In this document: positions 25,691 to 37,121 of the stretch, piece by piece | How positions within the stretch are numbered: the first letter of the stretch is position 1 | Layout of the letters: each line of letters starts with the position of its first letter | DNA from: Agelaius tricolor | Lineage: Eukaryota > Chordata > Aves > Passeriformes > Icteridae | Assembly (NCBI GenBank): GCA_023055355.1 | Contig: JALJCS010000037.1 | Coordinates: 4,960,001 to 5,024,000 of the forward strand | DNA: 64,000 nt | Reading direction: 5' to 3' | Made by a program: the position numbers and the translations under genes | Notes under the pieces: model-generated | The model's database searches: none | What the model saw: the letters and a program-made list of their open reading frames with translations, nothing else | Told to the model about the DNA's origin: nothing

Positions 25691-27024
25691 TCCCTCACCC
25701 AGGTGTTTCTGAAGGTGCAGCCCACATTGATCCAGATTTCATTTCACAGACCCCAGCAGGACTCAGACCTCGGTCCTATTCCTCCTTCCCCACAATGGGA
25801 AAGGAGGGGAAGATGCTCAGCCCTGCCCAGCTGGTGGAGGCAGCAAGGTGGCAGGACAGGATCCTCAGCCCTCTCCATCACCCCCTGGGCACTGGGAGGG
25901 CCCTGGGGAGCACAGCCATTATCCCAAGGAAGCTGGAGAGGAATGTGAGGAATGAAGCATACACCTTTCTGCTCCAGCTTCACCCCCACAAATTGCCCAT
26001 CAGCATTTTTCACTCGAAGGTATTTTTTTTCTGCAGGGTGAAATTACAGTTCTGCCACCACTCACCTGCCCACGTCCTGTCCGTCAGGGAAAGGGCAAAC
26101 CCAGGTGTGGCAGGGTCAGATCACTCCTGTCATCTGCCCCAGCTTTGACTCCTCCACTTGGCCACTGAAACAATAGACAGCAATTCCCTTGGGCCCAGCA
26201 AGAGCAAAAAAAAATGCCACATTTTTGTACATTATTGCCCGTTTTTACCTTTTTGTGCGTGTGACACAAACCTGTGATGCTGTAGATCACTCCCTGCACC
26301 CCCTGCTGCTGTGGTGAGGAGCTGTGGATGGGTTGAGCCCCCATCACACCATGGTGACCCCACGTGTCACCAACACGCTGGGGTCATGTTAACACATCTG
26401 GGAGGTGTCAGGCTGGGAACATGGGAATAAGTGCCCAGGGTTCCTGGGGTTTGTTCTTATTCTGGCAGCAGCAGATCTTCCCCTGCTCCCTGGGTTTTCC
26501 TCTAGCTGGTCCTAGCTAGCAGCCAGTGTGGCTTCTCTCTGAGACTGCTTTGGGGAGCCTTTTGGAGAAGTTGTGTGTGAAGAGCTGGTGTTTTTCCTCA
26601 GGATGAGATGCAGATGGTTGATCTCAAAGAGGGTGGTGGTCCCTGTAAGCCCCTCTGTGCTGGGAATGCTGCCTGAACCCAGCTGTGCAGTGTCATGCTC
26701 TGCTCACTGTGGGAAGAGCTGCACCCTTAGGGTACATTGAGCCCTTGCCTCAGACAGGGACAGCCTTCCAAAAGTGCTTGGCAGCAGCCTGGTACTCACC
26801 CAAATCCACCCCTTGTCCACCTTTGCCCTACCAAAGTTTTCTCAGTAAATGTTGCCAGCCCATGGACCTTCTTCCCTCATGGCAAGTCGTACAGCCACAC
26901 CCAGAGGTGGGAAATCCCAGAGGAGAGCAGTGTAAGTCCCACCCCAGAGGGGTTGTCTAGGGAGAGGGATGCTGGCACACCTGCAGTGAGACACTGGGCA
27001 AAGAAACGCAGCAAAGCACAGGGC

Positions 27025-27065
27025 TCCCCCTCCTTCTCCTTCTCCTCCTCCTCCTCCTCCTCCTC
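27025..27065. repeat. (CTC)n/(TTC) microsatellite
   Basis: A polypyrimidine tract of TTCTCC units followed by eight CTC-type units. Confidence 0.9.
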
Positions 27066-27889
27066 ACTTGCCCATGGGCTGCCTGGGAGCAACCCTCTGC
27101 CCACTGCCCAGGATCCCAGGGTTCCAGGAGCCCTCAGTTCAGGGATGTCCCCATCAGTGTGGCACACTCCATGACACCTCCTGAGCCCCAGCTTGTTCCC
27201 AGTCCTCCTTGGCCAAGCATAGGGTACTGCAGCCCTTTTGGACCCTGTCAGGGTGGGGTCTGCCTTTTCTCTCTGGCTCCCTCCCTACACTCTTTGTGCC
27301 AAGGTGGTGACTGTTTTTGGAGTAGGCCCACACTCACTGGGACCATCCCCAAAGTGAGAATTGGTGCCAGGCCAGGATAAATCCATGGCCCATGCTCTGG
27401 GGACACCCATCTGTCCTCAGCCTCAGCAGTGAAGGCTGGCCTGGGGGCCCAAACACCTCCTCCAGTGCCAGTGTCACAGCCAGACTGCTCATGGTGAGGA
27501 TTGTGATGGTGGTTTTGATTTTAGGAGTTTAAGATTCTGCTTCAGAATGAAACTATGCAGCTCTCCCAGCTGTGGGGAGCACAACCCCCTGGCACATCCC
27601 AACTGCTGCCACACAGCCAAGGGTATGGATCGGTGCCCATTGCCAGGGCAGGGAGCAGCCCCTGGACTCTGCTGGAGCTGATTTGTCCACCTGGGCTTTC
27701 TCCACTCCACAGCCCAGGGTCTGCCTGCCAGGGTGTGTGTACCAGAGGGACAATGAGCTTCCCACAGTGGGATGTGGGGAGGTGAGGAGGTGGCCAAGCT
27801 GGCAGCAGTGCCACTTCCGCAAAATGTCCAGGACCCATGTGCCATCAGCCTGGGGGAGCCCAGCCAGCAGCTCTGTGCATTCTGCAGCC

Positions 27890-28250
27890 CTTTGGGCTGA
27901 GCTCAGCCTGGGGCTGAGCCCTGTCTGGGGATGAGCTCACCGTGGGGATCATCCCATCCTGAGGCTGAGCTCAGTTTGAGGATCAGCCCATCCCGGAGGT
28001 GAGCTTAGTTTGGAGATGAGCCCATCCTGGAGTAAATCCTGCCTGGAAGAGAGCCCAGCCTGGGGGCTAATCTCAAAATATGGGTTAATCCCAGGCAAAA
28101 CGTTTCTGATCCCATTTTCAGGTCTAATCTCAGACCAGTGGCTGATCCCAGCCTGGATGCTGAGCCTAGCTGAGTTAAACCAGGGAGCTGAGCCCAGTTT
28201 GGGTGCTAAATGCAGCCCAGCCCAGCCCAGCCCAGCCTGGGAGGTGAGCC
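27890..28250. repeat. Decayed minisatellite (GAGCTCAGCCTGGGGCT-like)
   Basis: Segments of roughly 25-30 bp recur, built around GAGCTCAG, CTGGGG, GAGCCC and CATCC. They are clear at 27894-28040 and increasingly diverged to 28200, then run into five copies of CAGCC at 28215-28240. The boundaries are approximate. Confidence 0.65.
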
Positions 28251-28536
28251 CCGCCAGCCCGAGCTGCTGTTCCTGCCTGTCCATCCCTGGGGTGGGTGCC
28301 AGCCCAGTCCAGCACACCAGGATTAGGGGTCCCCCACGCCGGGAAGGGGCACCGTGCCCCGCGCAGCGCAGCCGCATAATGCCCGGCTTGTTTGTGCTGG
28401 GAGCCTCCCGCCCCTCCTCCAGTGTTCCCAGCCTATTCTACCTTATGTGTAGGAACTGGTTTTTCTTCCTGGGCCATTGTTTCCGCTGGATTGGGTAGAT
28501 TGCTCCAGGCCTCGCTCAGATTTCCTTTCTCACGCC

Positions 28537-28659
28537 TTTTTTTTTTTTTTTTGGTTGGGGTTTGTTTTTTTGGTTTTGTTTTTTGTTTTTTTTTTTTGTT
28601 TTGTTTTGTTTTGTTTTGTTTTGTTTTGTTTTGTTTTGTTTTTGTTTTTTTTTTTTTTA
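28537..28659. repeat. Poly-T and (TTTTG)n microsatellite
   Basis: A T-rich tract with 11-12 regular TTTTG units at about 28588-28643, flanked by poly-T and T/G interruptions. Confidence 0.95.
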
Positions 28660-31379
28660 ATATTCCCATTTTCTGCGGCTGCTCCTACTCTCCTCCCCTC
28701 AGTTAAAGTAGCAGGCAATACCCACCGGGATGGGGGCTCACCTCCTCCCAGCTGTGTCCCCTTGCTCACTGGTATTGCCCAGGACCAGGGGCTCCCACAC
28801 TGTGTTCCCACGCCAGGAGCCAGCTCTCCATCAGTGAGTGCAGCCTCTGCCCGGGCCAACCTGCAGCTACACACGAGCTGCTTGGGTTGCAGTGGCTCAA
28901 GTTCCCATTTTACTGCAGCTCTGGCCACTAAATCAGGTTTATTTGCTTTAACAAATGGAAAGGCATGGGGCTGGTGCAGCCCCACAGTGTCAGCACGGGC
29001 TCCCACAGAGCACCTGGTGGGTTGGGAGCTGCAGGCACTGCCCCAGGCCCTGAGCATCCTCCTCCCCTGGCACAGAAATGAAGTCCAGCTTCAGAGGGGA
29101 CACCTACACTTGGCTGCTGACCTGGGTGGTGGCCTGGTGAGAGTGTGGCAGGGCCGATCTGCAGCTGCACCTGTGATGAAGTGTTCCTGACCTCAGAGCA
29201 GCTGGAGGCATGGGGACCTGGTCTGCAGAGCTGTTCCCCAGCTCCTTCCCTCCTGCCCAGCACACCAGGAGCCAGGAGGATGTCCCAGTGCCTCGGGTGA
29301 TGCTGTCCTCTACCTGGAGGTCTGGCACGGTGATAGGGAAGGGCAGATAGTGCTCTGATGGTATCTGGTTCCAGCTGGGGAAGGCAGTGTGTCCCCCGGG
29401 GGCCTCTGCATAGCAGACTTGGGTTCCCAGATAAAAATAGAAGCTGAAACATGAGCCCAGCTTCCCTGGTTCTGCCTCTGCCTGCACATCCTCACCCCAC
29501 TCAGCTGCAGTGCTGGCCTGGGGAACCAGCCCAGGGCAGCCCCCCACCTCCCCAGGGAAGGCAGAGGAGAGGGCAGTATGCTCGGGGACCAGATGGCCAT
29601 GGAGGAGCAGAGCTGGGCAGCCACCTGGCCAGGGTGGCCCTGGCCATTTGCACAGGGCTGAAAACTGCTCTGGGGAAAAGCAGAGAGCTGAGGATACAAC
29701 TTCCAGCCAGGCACAGCTCTGAGGGCTCAGCACCAGGCAGGGGAACAAGCCCCTGATGTACATTACACAGCTGGTCCCAGGATCTCAGCCAGAGGGAGGA
29801 CAGCTGCCTGGGGAAGCCAGAAGGAGCTGGAATAAGGGTGGCTGTTGCTTAATACACAGTAAAGATACTTTTCTAAAGCTTGTCCAGCCCCAGGAGCAGA
29901 GGACACAGCCCCCAGCTTGGCTGTGTGTCCAGGGGAAGGTGCAGCAGGGAAGAGGCTTCATGGGCTGCCCCGGGGATTCCTGGGGCCCGGCTCAGGCAGG
30001 AACCCAGCTCACAGCACAGCCAGTGAGCCCTCGGGGGAGGGCCAATGACCTGAGCATGGGGATCCTCTAGACAGAGAATGGCTTTGCCCATTTGCAGTTT
30101 CTAGGGCTCTGACTCTCAAGGGCAGAAAATGTATCTGAATGACCTCTATCATTTCTGGTGCCAAAACATCTTGCTCCTGAAGGTCTGGGGTTGCTTGGTA
30201 GCCAGATTTCCATCTGCATTTTAGTCTTGGAATATGAGCTGGCAGGATGTGGACTCTCGCTCTGTTTCCAGTGCTGGGCAATTCCAGAGCTTGATTTGGG
30301 TTTTTTTCCCAGCCCTGGGGTTCATCAGCCTCTGGACTACTCTGACCAAGAGCAGAGCTCTCACCTCCAGCTGGATAAAACTCAGTAGCTTGATAAAGAG
30401 GAGCAGCAATGAGCTGAATTGCAGGGAGCTGGGTAAATTAACCCTTCTCCTGCTGTGGCACAGGCTCTGGAGCAGACTGGAGCAGGAGGTGGGTGTCCTG
30501 GAGCTGCATGACACAGGAGGGGCTAACCTTCACCCCAGGGTTGGATATAAAGCACATTTACAAAGCAGGAAGGTGCTGGTGTAGGGCTGGAGGAGCGGAG
30601 GCACCGCAGTCAGGAGGGTGGGAAGGGACAGCTCAAACCCCAGCCCCAGCAGCTCCTGGCACAGAGCTCACCCTAAAGCCAAGTCTTCAGGGATGCTGCG
30701 TAACCTCGCTAGGAGGCAGTTATTACTGGTTTGCTTTGTTATTAAACTTGCCCTGAGCCTGTCCCAGAGCAGCATCCATGTGCTGGATGCTGTATAAACA
30801 GGGCTCACGGCTACAGTGAAGGTTGGGTCAAGGGTGCTCTGGCAGCTTCAGCTTTTCGGGGCGTCCAGCCCAGCTGAGAGGGAAGATGAGCAAGTGAATC
30901 TTGAGGTAGCTGAGAGGCAACTGGAGGGATCTGAGGGGGGATGTGTGCAGCAGAAGGCGGGTTAAGCATAATTTTTTTTCCTCTGGGAAATTCAGCTTTG
31001 CATGTGGGTTTAGGTGTAGTGTGGGGTGAGATTCTCATCACTGCAAAAGCCTTGAGGTACTGAAAAGGGCTTTGGTTGTCACCCTCGGCAGTGACGGCAG
31101 GGGATGGGGTTTGTGGCTGGGGACTGGCAGTGTCTGTGCTCGAGGAAGCGTGAGTGCAGCGGGGAGAGCAGAGCAGAGGCTGCCCTGCCTGCTCCCATCC
31201 CTGCCGCATGCCGAGCCCACTCCACAGCCTCCACGCCTTGTCCAGGGATGTGCCTGTGCTTCCTCTCCTCTCTTCCCATCCCTGCCCTTCACCCCAGCCC
31301 ACGAGTCACTTCTTTGCTCAGAGCAGCTGCAAACTGGGGAGGTGGAAATGGAGAAGAGGGTGCCCTGACAAGAAGCCAG

Positions 31380-31520
31380 TGGGAGCTGGGGGGACCTGAA
31401 AGGGAGCCAGCAGCATCTGGACTGCACAGACAAGGAGGTAGTGGGAGCTGGGGTGCCCCAGGGAGGAGCCAGCAGGAGCTGGGGTGCCCCAGGGAGGAGC
31501 CAGCAGGAGCTGGGGTATCC
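31380..31520. repeat. 31-bp tandem repeat
   Basis: Two exact 31-bp units starting GGAGCTGGGGTGCCCCAGGG lie at about 31443-31473 and 31474-31504. A partial third follows at 31505, and a diverged copy lies upstream at about 31382-31412. The near-identity of the central pair points to recent duplication. Confidence 0.85.
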
Positions 31521-31599
31521 ATGGAGACTCCAGGGCTCTATCACCATCACTCTCACTATCTCCCCAGTCAGAGGAACTCCGCTAATCTGCCCGTTTCAG

Positions 31600-31644
31600 C
31601 CGTGGCTGATGCTCCCAGACAAGCAAGGCCCTTGGAGCTGTCAG
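31600..31644 (+). CDS. Weak candidate EXD3 exon
   Basis: A 45-bp segment is bounded by a good acceptor (CTGCCCGTTTCAG) and a strong donor (CAG|GTGAGC). In phase 0 it reads 15 codons ending Trp-Ser-Cys-Gln, and it could join the exon at 38476, which also starts in phase 0, giving a ...SCQ-VCNC junction. In vertebrate EXD3 the residues before the CNC motif are Ser-Arg-Cys-Gln-like, so the end resembles the family, but the first eleven residues do not resemble Mut7-C as I know it. Chance is a serious alternative. Confidence 0.15.
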
Positions 31645-31654
31645 GTGAGCCTTT

Positions 31655-31760
31655 CCCAGAGCTTATGCAAATGATACTAATTAAAGGCATTCTTATCTGT
31701 TTGATTTCCCACACCTTTTGCCTCGAGGGGAATAGAAAACTTCATGTTTTAACTCCATAT
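31655..31760. promoter_or_regulatory. Candidate enhancer-like block
   Basis: An AT-rich island just after the candidate splice donor at 31645. It carries an octamer ATGCAAAT (31665-31672), a homeodomain-type TAATTA (about 31678-31683), a GATA site (CTTATCTG, about 31692-31699) and an exact RBPJ site TTCCCACA (31706-31713; TGTGGGAA on the other strand). The dense motif cluster suggests a conserved noncoding element. Conservation cannot be tested here. Confidence 0.35.
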
Positions 31761-31769
31761 TTCATGGCA

Positions 31770-34700
31770 GTTGGAAGAACTGCCTAGGGAAAGTGTTGGG
31801 AAATGCAGCAGGTCACTCCTGATGAGAAGAATTGGCTTATGCAAGTGTTGAAACACTTTATTATGCATGAGAAACCTTCCAGAAATGGATGACTAATAGC
31901 AAAGCGGGAGCAGAGAAAGCAGTGGGAACATAGTACCAGGCTGGCATGGGATCCATGTCATCTTACCAGCTTAGCAGGGTTGGGCTAGGTCAGCACTTGC
32001 CTAAGAGACCTCTCGGAGTACCTGGCTGGCAGTGAGGGAAGTGATGTTAATGATTCAATAAACAGAGCCCTTCCCTCTTTGTGAACCAAACGGCCCCTGG
32101 TGCCAGGATCCCACTGGCAGCCCCGTGTTTCATTGGCAGCAGGTTACTGAGCCCAGATGGCCATGAAATCCCTGCTGCTGGACATGCAGGCAGGTTTGGC
32201 AGAGGATGCCCAGGCTGCATGTCCATGTGGGAGCATCACAGCCCAACTCCCAGCCCTGGCAGGAAGGGTTGCCCTGGTGCTGTGGGCACTCAGGGCTGTT
32301 GTGTTCCTTTGCCCTCTGGAAGTACCAGGCTGACACACCCAGCATCTCCTCTGCTGCTGGGGAGTTTGCTGGTACCCAAGGACAGGCACTGGACCATTGC
32401 AACAGAGCAGGAGCAGCAATGTGCACCTTTATGATTCCAGGCACTGGTGATCAGAGGATCAGTGAGGAAAGCTCTTGGCATAAAGGGGAAGGGACATGGC
32501 CCAGACAGCTGCTCTCTGAAAATCCCCTTGGAGTGATGGCTGTCCCCAGCACTGCACCCAGAGGTGGCCTTTGTACCCACAGGGTGTGGAGATCTCCAGT
32601 GGGCTGAATTGCTGAGTTTCTGCTTTTTGTGCAAGGACCTCAAAGGTGCTACAGGGTAGAGCATTGCTGGAGGAAGAGGAGAGTGTCTGAAGGTCAAAGC
32701 GGTGGGTGCAGCAAGCGCAGCTGAAGTCACTTGGGAAAAATGTGAGAAAACAGACATGTGGACAGATGAGCATGGTCAGCTCCTGACCTCTGCTTCACAT
32801 CTGCTGGGTTGTTACCTGGTTTTCTTTCACTGCCCTTCCCACCATCTCCCACCTTCCTGGGCACTCTGCTTTGGGTTGTAGGCAGGAGGTGTGCAGAGGC
32901 AGATCCATAATTCCTGGCCTTGGAGGTAATAGAGGGCAGCCTGTGCTGAGCCCTGGCATCCTGCAGTCTGGGGAGGTTTCAACTCTCGATAAGTCCCTGA
33001 AAGAAACTCCTGGATGCTCAAGGGCTGTGCTTTCACAACCAAAGGGAGATTTGCAACCTCCATCCGGAGGAGTGGCCCTTTCACCAGGTGATATCCATCT
33101 TGGAGAGAGGGAGAAAGACAAGAGGGTAGGTGGTGAGTAGGAAAAGAGATCACTGCAGGTGGCTGTTGAGTAGTCCCGTGATACAGTGAGCAGAAGACAC
33201 CCAAGGAATTGTCCTGACATGAGCTGCCCTGAATTGCCCCAAAGAGTTCACACTGGGCACTGTTTTCCTTTACAACAGGTTGGATCCTTCACACTGAGGA
33301 TTTCCCAAGCCAGGAGCTCTCCAGGCAGAGATCTGTGTCTCTGGTGAAACCCCTGCCAAGGAGATCCCTCAGTGACGCTGGCCTGTCATGTTTGTCAGCA
33401 GAGCAGGTGGAAGGAGCCCTAAGGCCCAGAGGCTGTTCCAGGGTGGCTCCTCTGGGCAGAGGTCAGCATCACCAAGGTGACTCAAAGCACTTTGAAAATG
33501 CAGCTTTTAGAGATATCAAAGAAACAAGCAAAACTGACTCTAGTGCTGTCTGAACTGCTCATCTTCCACGTGTTTGGGGTACCAACCTACATCCACCTGA
33601 GCTTATGCTGCCAGCCTTAGCCAAGCTCACACTGACTTCTGCAGCCTTTTTGGAGTCACAAAAGGTTTGGCTCCTGTTATCTGCTGAACTTGAGTTTTCT
33701 TTCAGCTTCTCAGCTCCATGGGTGGAGGTGCAGAAAGAGGATGGGATGCTGAGATGGCCCTGGAGCTCCAGGCTCAAGCATCCAGTCGCTCGAGTCCTGG
33801 GAGGTTCATGCGTCACTGCTGCTGAAATCCCCAGCCAGGAGGGCTGGGAGAGGCAGGGATCATCCTAAACAAAAACAGGGCGCCGGCTGGGCTGCTGGCA
33901 TTGCAAAAGGACGTTTCACCTGCTTCATCCTTCTTGGTGGCACAGGCAGGGAGAACCTCAGTGCAGGAGGGCTCAAGCTGCTGGGGATGGGGACAAGCAC
34001 CTCACCAGGCCTCAGGGACCACAGATCCACACAAGTGATAACACCACAGTCTCAGTCCAATGACATCACTCCTTCTAATCCCCATGTCATGCCCGTGGTG
34101 GTGACAGCACAGAGTTGGCTGGGCTGCAGTGCCCCTCTGGATGCTGGCCTGAGGTCCTGCGGAGGAGCACACGGGTGTGGGGGTGACAGCGCCCCACACG
34201 AGCTGCAGCACCTTGGCCAGGATGCACAGACAGGCACAGGGAGGGGGACAACAGTGAGGGAATGCAGCCGTGAGAGGACCACGGCTTCCTCTGAAATGAG
34301 CTGCACCTGCTCCTCATCTTTGCCACGGATGTGCAGCAGAGCCGGGGCACGCAGGGCGGGGTGTCGCAGTCGTATCCCCCAGCCCAGGCAGGGAGCCTGA
34401 ATTCCGCTGCAGCTCCATCGCCCCTGCTGCCGAGGCATCGGAGCAGGGACAGGCGGGAGTGCTGCGCTGCCGTGCGCCGGGCAGGGGCACCGGGCCGGGC
34501 TGATTCACACGGGGAGCGGGGGGCCGGGCTGCCGTGGGAAAGCGCGCCCGCCATGGCTCCCGAGCGCCGGGATTGCTTCAGCGGGGGTGCAGCCAAGATC
34601 CATTTCACAGAGGGCAGAGCAGATCTCGGCTGGGATTTACCAGTGACTAAGCATGTGCTGGCACGGGCTGCCCCAGCGTGAGAAAGGCAGGGCTGCTCCT

Positions 34701-35700
34701 CCTCCGAGGTGTGCCCGCTGCTGCCCTGCACCCCCGTGCCCCGGGGCATCGGGCGCCCTGCTGTGCCACAGGGACACCGGTGGCAGCGGACTGGGGGGCA
34801 CTCAGAAGCCTGTGGGGGCTGCAACCCCCTAGTCCCCTCCTCCCAAGCTGGACTCTGCCCTTTCCTCATCCCTGAGGCCAGGCAGGATGATATGAACAGA
34901 GCCCCTGCATTCAGCCCACTCAGCACATCGGCCCCCAGGCAGGACTGGGGCGTGGGCAGAAGCTGCCACCCCCACCCTGAGCCTGGCACAGGGGCTGGGA
35001 GGACCCCGAGATGTTACAGAGATGCCAAACCCTTCTGTCAGGTCATGGCCGCTGCTCACAGCAGTTGCACCCCAGTGATCCAAGGTGCCACCATCTCCTG
35101 CTGATTCACCTCATGAAGATTTTTGGGGCCACAGATAATCCTGCCGTGATGGATCTGTAGAAACCACACTTTTGCAAGAAGAAATAACCATCTCTTCTAC
35201 AGCAGAGAGGCTCCCCACTTCCCTACCCTATATACAAAAGATCCACCCAAAAAACTGTTCCACATCCCCAGGAGCCAAGCATCAAGCCTGAGGCCATCAC
35301 TGGTCCTTGCAAAGCAGCCGTGCAGCCCAGCCTGTGGAAGTGGCAGCCTTCCCCACTCACTTCATCTCTTTTGGCTCATTTTGTCAAGGCATTAAAAAAA
35401 ATTAATTGCAATTTTTTATTACAGCTAATTGGTGCTGCTGCTTAAGTGGCTTATCTGGCTCCTGAGCTCGTACTCTGGTTTTGGGAAGCTGAAGGTGGTG
35501 AAGGCCCAGAGGCTATGGGGTGGCATGGGGCAAAGAGCCTCTTGGCAGCACCCAGCAGCCTCAGAGAGTGGAGAATGCCAGGATACCCCTGTGCTGCTGG
35601 GCATTCCTGGCCCAGGGAGTGAACTATCCCTAATTCACAACAGTCATGAACTTTAGAGAAGCAGAGAAATTCGTGCAAGGTCACTCTGTGCACCCAAGCA
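31770..35700. other. Noncoding, presumed EXD3 intron
   Basis: No gene or recognisable mobile element was found. Sequence at about 34100-34800 is CpG-enriched (with a CGTGGGAA site at 34533-34540) and may be a weak regulatory island. Confidence 0.5.
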
Positions 35701-35701
35701 G

Positions 35702-35791
35702 GACAAGAAGCCTGTGCCCAGCGTGCTCGCACTGCTGCTCAGGAACCTGGCGGGCTCCAAGCTGCCAGGGTTGGGCAACCTGATGGATTTG
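35702..35791 (+). CDS. Candidate EXD3 exon, 30 codons
   Basis: A 90-bp open segment (frame starting Asp-Lys-Lys-Pro, ending Asn-Leu-Met-Asp-Leu) lies between an AAGCAG acceptor and an excellent donor TTG|GTGAGTG. It is exactly 30 codons, phase 0 to phase 0, so it could splice in frame to the EXD3 exon at 38476. Against it, the acceptor has a poor pyrimidine tract, a second frame is also open, and the peptide does not resemble the Mut7-C segment expected immediately before the CNC motif. It may be an alternative exon or chance. Confidence 0.25.
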
Positions 35792-36435
35792 GTGAGTGAC
35801 AGAGGGCAGGGCAGCCCCTTCATGTCCATGCCAGCAGGGAAGGCAGGGGAAGAGGATGTCCTTAGGCCCTGCTGCACCCTCCTGGCTGGCAGTTCAATGG
35901 ACAGCTGGTCTGGGAGCTTCCTGAAAACCTCTGACTCTCCAGTGCTGCCTCCATACCCAAGAGGTACCATGCCCCACCCCTCCAGGCTCCATGTCACTCT
36001 CCAGCATGCAGCCCATTGTCACTGTCATGGGGAGTGGGACCAGCACATGTCCCCAGCAATTGCCTGTCCCTTCTGCCTGCCTGCTGCAATCCTACAGATC
36101 CCTGTGAGGGTGTGGGTGCCTGTCAGGGGGTGGCATCTTGGTTCTAGGTCCAGCCTGTGTGAGCTGGGATGTCCTCAGGCCTCAGAGGGACCATCCAATG
36201 TCTGGTCAGGCTCTGCAGAAATTCGGGTTCCCACAAATCACAGCATCATTCTGCTTCCCTGGGCTTTCACACAGATGCATTGCCCGGGTCCCTGGGTTTG
36301 AGGGTGAGACCGAGGAGGGCTTCGCCCTGCTCAGGGCAGGGGGACATGCTCAGCCCCCCGTGATATCAGTGCTCTCATCTTGCCCCCAGCATGAGCAAGG
36401 AGCAGCGCAGGGCTCTGTACCCAATTGCTCAAGGG

Positions 36436-36441
36436 GTTGTT
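36436..36441. repeat. Left target-site duplication GTTGTT
   Basis: It exactly matches GTTGTT at 37116-37121 across the LTR. Confidence 0.88.
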
Positions 36442-37115
36442 TGTCTCAGTCTCTCTGCAGGCCTCTCAAAGTCCCTGGGCCTTACCCGGGTCGGCAGAGA
36501 CTGGGGGGTGCAGCCCCAACACGGCCGACTGCGGGGAGACACTCTCTGTGCCCCGAGGGTGCTGAGGGCACTCAGGCTGGTTGCCTTCGCTGCAGCAGAG
36601 ACGACCGAGACGTCGGTAGAAGAGAAGGGGCCGACTCCCAGCAGGGGATATTCCAAGGTTTTATTAAGGAGTCCCGAAGGAGCTCCTGCACCTCAGGGGG
36701 CCTCCTGCCGAGAGCCCCGGGGGATGTCCCGAGGTCACATTTAAAGGGGGGAGGAAACCAAAATAGATAACACAGTACAACCAATAGGAATCTCTGGGGG
36801 ATGGGTGCTGGGGGGACAGACATACAAAACAGCGTATGGGGCAGGACTTGGGGGGCTGACCCCTAGCCTCTGGCTAATCACTCGACGACTTGGACCGAAA
36901 CTTCTGGATAGGGGGCTGGGATGCCGAGTGACTGACAGAGAGCCAGGGTGGGGGTTTTGGAGATCTCATCCCGGGAAAGGGATAACACAAGTAGAAGGAA
37001 GGGGGGGGGGGGGGGGGGGGGGGGGTACAGTCTGGGATAAACCATTTGGGAAAAATATGGGAATACAAAACAAACTACTTCAAAGTATTACAAAATATAA
37101 GAACGCACTACAACA
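36442..37115 (-). mobile_element. Solo endogenous retrovirus LTR (674 bp)
   Basis: The element starts TGTCTCAG and ends ACTACAACA on the + strand, so the LTR reads TG...CA on the minus strand. It is flanked by identical 6-bp direct repeats GTTGTT at 36436-36441 and 37116-37121. In minus orientation it has a TATA-like TTTAAA (36740-36745), then a polyadenylation signal AATAAA (36660-36665) about 75 bp further on. That gives U3 from about 37115 to 36715, a short R, and U5 to 36442. A 25-bp poly-G/C tract (37001-37025) lies in U3. A 6-bp duplication fits class II (ERVK/alpha-like) avian elements. No internal retroviral genes are present, so this is a solo LTR left by recombination. Identical target repeats suggest moderate or young age. 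Confidence 0.88.
37001..37025. repeat. Poly-G tract, 25 bp, inside the LTR
   Basis: Twenty-five consecutive G (poly-C in LTR orientation). It probably expanded after insertion and its length is likely unreliable in the assembly. Confidence 0.95.
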
Positions 37116-37121
37116 GTTGTT
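37116..37121. repeat. Right target-site duplication GTTGTT
   Basis: It exactly matches the left copy at 36436-36441. Confidence 0.88.

Larger units (their letters stand above)
25700..31599. other. Noncoding, presumed EXD3 intron or upstream sequence
   Basis: No gene was recognised. It contains a CTC/TTC tract (27025-27065), a decayed GAGCTCAGCCTGGG-type minisatellite (27890-28250), a T-rich/TTTTG tract (28537-28659) and a 31-bp tandem repeat (31380-31520). Confidence 0.5.

Noticed and set aside
36138..36770. 210-codon + frame
   Set aside because: It runs from unique DNA into the antisense LTR, so it is not a gene.
36442..37115. Full-length provirus
   Set aside because: No gag, pol or env and no second LTR. 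The target duplication sits directly at both ends of the single LTR.
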